From: an uncultured Dehalococcoidia bacterium
GTDB taxonomy: Bacteria; Chloroflexota; Dehalococcoidia; Tepidiformales; Tepidiformaceae
Length of the DNA: 35,542 nucleotides
Assembly (NCBI GenBank): GCA_938015525.1
Contig: CALLPC010000034.1
Span: 1 to 35,542 of the forward strand
Direction: 5' to 3'
Notes under the pieces: generated by a model
Seen by the model: the letters and a program-made list of their open reading frames with translations, nothing else
Databases searched by the model: none
What the model was told of the DNA's origin: nothing
Made by a program: the position numbers and the translations under genes
Part shown: positions 31,633 to 35,542 of the stretch, in pieces
Layout of the letters: every line of letters starts with the position of its first letter
How positions within the stretch are numbered: the stretch's first letter is position 1

Positions 31633-31661
31633 ACGATATCCAGTCTCATCTCGAGGGGCAA
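31633..31661 (-). promoter_or_regulatory. Sigma-70-type promoter of the zinc uptake operon
   Basis: On the minus strand TTGCCC (31656-31661) and TATCGT (31633-31638) are separated by exactly 17 bases. Each keeps the most conserved positions of the -35 and -10 consensus. Transcription would start near 31626, about 30 nt before the ATG. Confidence 0.6.
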
Positions 31662-31693
31662 ACCGCCCTCCCCCGCGCGCCCCGGACGGGCCG

Positions 31694-34375
31694 CTACCCC
31701 GCGCCGAACAGCCGCCCCTGCCCGCCGGCCCCTTCCGACCCCTCCCCGGTCCGCCCCGCCGCGACCCTGACCACTGCCGCCTCTTGCGCCCCCGCGAAAC
31801 GTCCCGGCTGACACGTCAGCACCACGACCTGCACCTCCCGCGCCAGCTCTTCGAGCACCCGCGCCATCTCCCTCAGCCGCGTCTCGTCGCTCCAGCCCAG
31901 CGCGTCATCGAGGAAGAACGGCACGCCCCCCTCGCCGGCCGCTGCGGCACACGCCGCCCGGTGCAGCACGGCCAGCTGCTCCCGCGCTCCGACGCTCAGC
32001 TGCCGCACCTCCAGCCACGTCCCCTGCAGCCGCCGCCGAGCCGGTGCGAGCCCCCCATCCAGCTCCACCGCGAAATCCTCCCCGAACACCCGCCGGCCGA
32101 GCTCCTGCAGCCGCCCTGCGAGCAGCGGCCCGTACGCCTGCCGCGCTGCCTCACGGTGCTTCGTCAGCATCTCGTACAGCAGCCGCGCCGCGCGCGCCCG
32201 CCGCTCCAGCCGCTCCAGGTGCACCTCCGCGGCCTCCAGCCGGGTCCGGGCAGCGTCCAGCTCTGCCTGCAAAGTACCCTCGCCTTCGTGGCGCAGCGCG
32301 CCCCGCGCCTCCGCTACCCGGTCCTCGATGTCTCGCAGCTGCGCACGCGCCGCCTCCAGCTGCCGCTCGACCTCCATCGCCTCCCCGGCGGCGCCGGCCA
32401 GCCTTCCGAGCTGCTGCTCGGCCGCCGCCAGCCGTTCCGCCGCCAGTGCGGCCTCCCCCCGCGCGGCTGCCAGGTCCGCATCCAGCGCCGCCGTCGGACG
32501 CCTGGCCTCCTCGCGGCCGAGCTGCTCGCGCAGCTGCGCGAGCTGCCGTTCGAGCGACGCAACCTGTACGCTCGCCGCCGACGCCTCCTGGACCGCCTGC
32601 CCGGCCGCCTCCTGTGCTCGGCGCAGCGCCTCCTCGGCCTGCCGCGCCGCCGTGCGGGCGTCGTCGAGCTCTCCCTCCCCCGTTTCTTTGACCTTCCGCG
32701 CCTCTTCCGGCGTCGCGGGCAGCGGCCGCCCTGCCTGCTCCGCCCGGTAGGCCTCCACCCGCCGTCGCGTCCGCTCCACACGCCCCTCGAGGTCCGCACG
32801 GTCCCGCAGGTCGCGCAGCACCTGGCCCATCGCACGCTTCGCTTCCGCGACCGTGCTTTCTGCCTCCCGCCGCCGCTGCTCCAGCTCCCTCGCCTCCTCG
32901 ACGCTGCTGGCGCCGCAGTCCCTCAGCAGCGCAGCGAGCGTCTCCCGCTGCTCGGCCAGCCGCCGCTCCAGCAGCCCCTGGCTCTGCGATGGCCGCACGA
33001 TGACCGCGAACCCGCCCGGCAGCTCGACCCGTAGCTCCTCGGCCGCTTCCAGCTCCAGCGGGCCGTCCGCCAGCGTCTCTTCCCGCCCGTCCACGGCCAC
33101 CCGGGCGCCGGCCGGGCCATCCACCGCTACCTTCGCCGTAACCGCGCGGAGCTGGGCGTCGGTCCGCGCGAGCGCCTTTGCCGCCTCCTCGACCGCCCCC
33201 AGCGCTCGCTCGTCGATGCGGCACCCTTTGAGGTAGGCCTTCGCCTCGTCCAGCCGTTTGGCTTGCTTGTCGAACTCCGCGAGCCGTTCCCGCATCAGCG
33301 CCAGTTGCAGCTCCTCCTGCAGGTGCGCGTAGTCGTTCGCCGCCTGCACCGCGTTCCGTTCGAGCCGTTCCACTCGCCCCCGGGCAGATTCGGCGGCCTG
33401 TCGGGCCGCGTCGAGCGCCCCGCGGGCGGCCTCCGCCGCCAGCCGCGCCTCCTCCTCCCGCGCCCGCGCCGCCTGCAGCTCACGCGTCAGCTGTTCCTCA
33501 TCCCGGCGAGCCTTTTCGCGGCGCGCCGCCTCCTCCTCCAGCCGTGCCTGCCGCTCCCGCGCCGCCGCAGCGTCACGCTCCGCAATCTCCGCCGCCTGCT
33601 TCGCCGCGCGGTACGCCTCCCGCTGCTCCGCCAGCTCCTCCGACCGCCGGGCGAGCTCCCCAATCGCCTGCCGCAGATGCGCCGCTTCCGGTTCGAGCGC
33701 CTCGACCAGCCGCGCCGTCTCCTCCAGCTTCCGCAGCCGGCCCTCCAGCCGCTCGACGTCCGCCGCGGCACTTCTCTGCGCATCCCGAGCCGCCCGTAGC
33801 TCGCCCGTCTCCAGCTCCCGCGCCGCGGTGTAGTACCGCTCCCGCTCCTTCCGTGCCCGTTCGAACAGCCCCTCCACCGCGGGGTCCGCGCCCGCACCGG
33901 CGTCGAGCGCCCGCAGCAGCGACGCGCTCCTCGCGAGGTCGCCCGCCATCGCCAGGCTCTCCCCCTGCATCACCCGCAGCGCCGTCAACAGGGCGGTGTC
34001 CACCTGACTCTCGAGCAGCCGCTTCGCCTCGTCGTGCGCCTCCCGCCCAGTCCGCATCGTCCCGCCCGCCCCCCGTTCCTCGAGCTCCGTCACCCCCCGC
34101 CGCCCGAACACCTTTCGGTACCGGTACGTGCCCCCGCCGAGCGCGAACTCCAGCTCCACCTCCGGGTCGACGTCCCGCCCTGCCGGCCGTACCGCCCGCA
34201 CCTCCTCCGCGTTCGACTCCGCCGTGTAGTCGAACAGCAGCCGAATCGCCTCGACGATACTGCTCTTCCCCGCCTCGTTCGGCCCCTCGATGACGAGCAG
34301 CCGCCCCTCCGGGAACGCCACCTCCGCCTCGGCAATCCCGCGGAAATTCCGCACACGCACCCGGTGATACCTCAT
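31694..34375 (-). CDS. Rad50/SbcC-like (YhaN-type) ATPase with long coiled coils
   Basis: This 893-residue protein has a split ABC-type ATPase. The N-terminal lobe carries Walker A GPNEAGKSS at 31-39. The C-terminal lobe has the signature LSVGAREQLA at 793-802 and Walker B VPFFLDDALGWSD at 818-830, with a second Asp where Glu is more usual. Two Ala/Arg/Glu-rich coiled coils (about 170-405 and 465-745) link them. No Cys-x-x-Cys zinc hook is present at the apex; instead a short beta-rich segment spans 411-462 (VAVDGPAGARVAVDGREETL). Together with the nuclease encoded upstream, overlapping in ATGA, it forms a Mre11/Rad50-like complex for DNA-end processing. The missing hook and shorter coils point to YhaN rather than classic SbcC. 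Confidence 0.88.
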   Translation of the reverse strand: MRYHRVRVRNFRGIAEAEVAFPEGRLLVIEGPNEAGKSSIVEAIRLLFDYTAESNAEEVRAVRPAGRDVDPEVELEFALGGGTYRYRKVFGRRGVTELEERGAGGTMRTGREAHDEAKRLLESQVDTALLTALRVMQGESLAMAGDLARSASLLRALDAGAGADPAVEGLFERARKERERYYTAARELETGELRAARDAQRSAAADVERLEGRLRKLEETARLVEALEPEAAHLRQAIGELARRSEELAEQREAYRAAKQAAEIAERDAAAARERQARLEEEAARREKARRDEEQLTRELQAARAREEEARLAAEAARGALDAARQAAESARGRVERLERNAVQAANDYAHLQEELQLALMRERLAEFDKQAKRLDEAKAYLKGCRIDERALGAVEEAAKALARTDAQLRAVTAKVAVDGPAGARVAVDGREETLADGPLELEAAEELRVELPGGFAVIVRPSQSQGLLERRLAEQRETLAALLRDCGASSVEEARELEQRRREAESTVAEAKRAMGQVLRDLRDRADLEGRVERTRRRVEAYRAEQAGRPLPATPEEARKVKETGEGELDDARTAARQAEEALRRAQEAAGQAVQEASAASVQVASLERQLAQLREQLGREEARRPTAALDADLAAARGEAALAAERLAAAEQQLGRLAGAAGEAMEVERQLEAARAQLRDIEDRVAEARGALRHEGEGTLQAELDAARTRLEAAEVHLERLERRARAARLLYEMLTKHREAARQAYGPLLAGRLQELGRRVFGEDFAVELDGGLAPARRRLQGTWLEVRQLSVGAREQLAVLHRAACAAAAGEGGVPFFLDDALGWSDETRLREMARVLEELAREVQVVVLTCQPGRFAGAQEAAVVRVAAGRTGEGSEGAGGQGRLFGAG

Positions 34376-35496
34376 TCCGGCCGCTCCTTCACGAGGCGGA
34401 AGAGGAGCGTGAGCGCGTCACTCGCCGCCTCCGAGGCCGGCCCGCCGCTCCTCGCCACCGCGTCCAGCTCCGCTGCTGCGGCCCGCACGAATCCCGTCAG
34501 CCCGAGCCGCTCCCACCCGTCGCCCTCGGCGCGCACGACGAAATCGGCGTACCGCTCCCACGGCTCCACGGCCGCGAACGAGTGTGCCAGCTCATCGACC
34601 GCCGCCTCGACCGCTGCACGCAGGTCCGGTCCGCCGGCGCCCCGCACCCGCAGCCGCAACACGGTCCGCCGCCGCTCCGGCAGCCCTTCCAGCTCCGCCA
34701 TCCCATCCCGCAGGTCGTCCTCGCAGTGGACCTCCCATGTCCGCTCGATGAACCGCCACCGCCCCACGGCCACCGGCCTCAGCTCGCAGCGCGCGCCTTC
34801 CAGGTCGACCAGCAGCACCTTCCCCGGGTCACGCTCGTCATAATCCGTCGGCTCCGGAGTCCCCGAATACCACGCCCGCCCGTCGACGCCGGCGTCCGTC
34901 AGCGAGTGCCGGTCCCCCAGGGCGACGTAGCCGATTCCGAAATCGCGAACCGCCCGCTCCAGCCACCTCCGCTCGAGCGTCACCGCGGCCTCGGGCCCGC
35001 GTTCCACCTGCCCATGGGCCACGAGCACACGGGTTCCCGGGCGCTCCGCCAGCGCCTCCACCGCCGCGAAAAATGCGGCCTCCCCCGGCGCCTGCTTGCT
35101 CCGCCACGGCACCCCCGCCACCCACGCCCCCGGCGCCGCCTCGACCGGCTCCGCTGCCAGCACGTGCACGTTCCCCGGCTTCCGACGCAGGAAACGCTCC
35201 GATTCGTACACCGACCCGGGCGATAGCGCATCGTGGTTCCCGGGCAGCAGGTAGAACGGCACCCCGGCCTCCCCCATCGCGTCCAGCGCCTTCCGCACCA
35301 CCTCGCCCGGCACGAGGTTCGTCTCGAACACGTCCCCAGCGACCACCACGAACGCCGCGCCCTCCTCCCGCGCGACCCTCCCCAGCCGCTCGACCGCTTC
35401 GATGCGCGCTCCCCCGAACTGCGCCTGCGCATCGTCACCAAGGAAGTACCGGGTCATCCCCAGCTGCCAGTCCGAACTGTGGAGGAACCGAACCAC
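34372..35496 (-). CDS. Mre11/SbcD-like metallophosphoesterase (YhaO type)
   Basis: This protein of about 374 residues carries the calcineurin-like nuclease motifs in order: DWQLG (Asp9), GDVFE (Asp55), PGNHD (Asn87-His-Asp), VAHGQVE and ALGDRHS. The last motif has GDxH where many SbcD proteins have GHxH. A C-terminal capping region with paired strands follows. It should be a Mn2+-dependent nuclease working with the ATPase encoded directly downstream, which it overlaps by four bases. The GTG at 35494-35496 places the first strand (VVRFLHSSDWQLG) at the normal distance from motif I and has AGGGTG six bases upstream. A GTG three codons earlier is possible. The 46 nt between here and the window end hold no gene. 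Confidence 0.9.
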   Translation of the reverse strand: MVRFLHSSDWQLGMTRYFLGDDAQAQFGGARIEAVERLGRVAREEGAAFVVVAGDVFETNLVPGEVVRKALDAMGEAGVPFYLLPGNHDALSPGSVYESERFLRRKPGNVHVLAAEPVEAAPGAWVAGVPWRSKQAPGEAAFFAAVEALAERPGTRVLVAHGQVERGPEAAVTLERRWLERAVRDFGIGYVALGDRHSLTDAGVDGRAWYSGTPEPTDYDERDPGKVLLVDLEGARCELRPVAVGRWRFIERTWEVHCEDDLRDGMAELEGLPERRRTVLRLRVRGAGGPDLRAAVEAAVDELAHSFAAVEPWERYADFVVRAEGDGWERLGLTGFVRAAAAELDAVARSGGPASEAASDALTLLFRLVKERPE

Positions 35497-35542
35497 GCCG
35501 CGCACCCTAGCAGAACAGACGTTCGAATGCAACCCCCAGCCT

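Noticed and set aside
1..35542. Search for CRISPR arrays, insertion sequences, att sites, prophage genes, tRNA and rRNA
   Set aside because: No regularly spaced direct repeats, transposase motifs, terminal inverted repeats with target duplications, or RNA-gene signatures were seen on either strand.

Overview
The window is about 70% G+C, with third codon positions almost all G or C, and 23 of 27 supported genes lie on the minus strand. No rRNA, tRNA, CRISPR array, insertion sequence or phage gene was seen. The gene mix is a tungsten-type aldehyde ferredoxin oxidoreductase, a double-length CaiB/BaiF CoA-transferase, an ACAD10/11-type acyl-CoA dehydrogenase beside an APH-fold kinase, and a Calx-beta/IPT surface protein with a 'LxxWTG' C-terminal domain. 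This suggests a free-living Chloroflexota bacterium, perhaps class Dehalococcoidia (Tepidiforma-like). That placement is an inference from gene content and is not proven by a marker gene.

Layout. 1-209: the proline-rich tail of a plus-strand protein. 220-5316: a minus-strand run reading MoxR ATPase, DUF58 protein, VWA membrane protein, alpha/beta hydrolase, AadA-like nucleotidyltransferase, GNAT acetyltransferase. 5495-10192: a small membrane protein, the fused CoA-transferase and the aldehyde oxidoreductase, ending in a GC hairpin. 10319-12901: a large secreted Calx-beta/IPT protein, ended by a perfect 15-bp bidirectional-type terminator. 13087-16498: an acyl-CoA carboxyltransferase subunit and a DrrAB-like ABC exporter. 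16653-19789: a mixed-strand patch with a CMD-family protein, an unrecognised conserved-looking protein, an FmdB zinc ribbon and a GlcD-type FAD oxidase.

20075-26502: an AddA-like/AddB-like helicase-nuclease pair. 26543-28905: an APH-fold kinase and an acyl-CoA dehydrogenase that look like the two halves of ACAD10/ACAD11, or LvaA and LvaC. 28963-31597: a zinc-type ABC uptake operon (binding lipoprotein, ATPase, permease) behind a visible promoter and a palindrome. 31694-35496: a Mre11/Rad50-like nuclease-ATPase pair (YhaO/YhaN or SbcDC type).

How the genes work together. Two complete double-strand-end processing systems sit within 15 kb. Acyl-CoA and aldehyde metabolism recurs through the oxidoreductase, CoA-transferase, carboxyltransferase and ACAD/kinase pair, consistent with a heterotroph using fatty, hydroxy or branched acids. 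The points most worth checking are the kinase/ACAD pair, the apparent ATA start codon of the zinc ATPase gene, and the small beta-rich insert that replaces a zinc hook in the Rad50-like protein. No completely new system could be shown from sequence alone.
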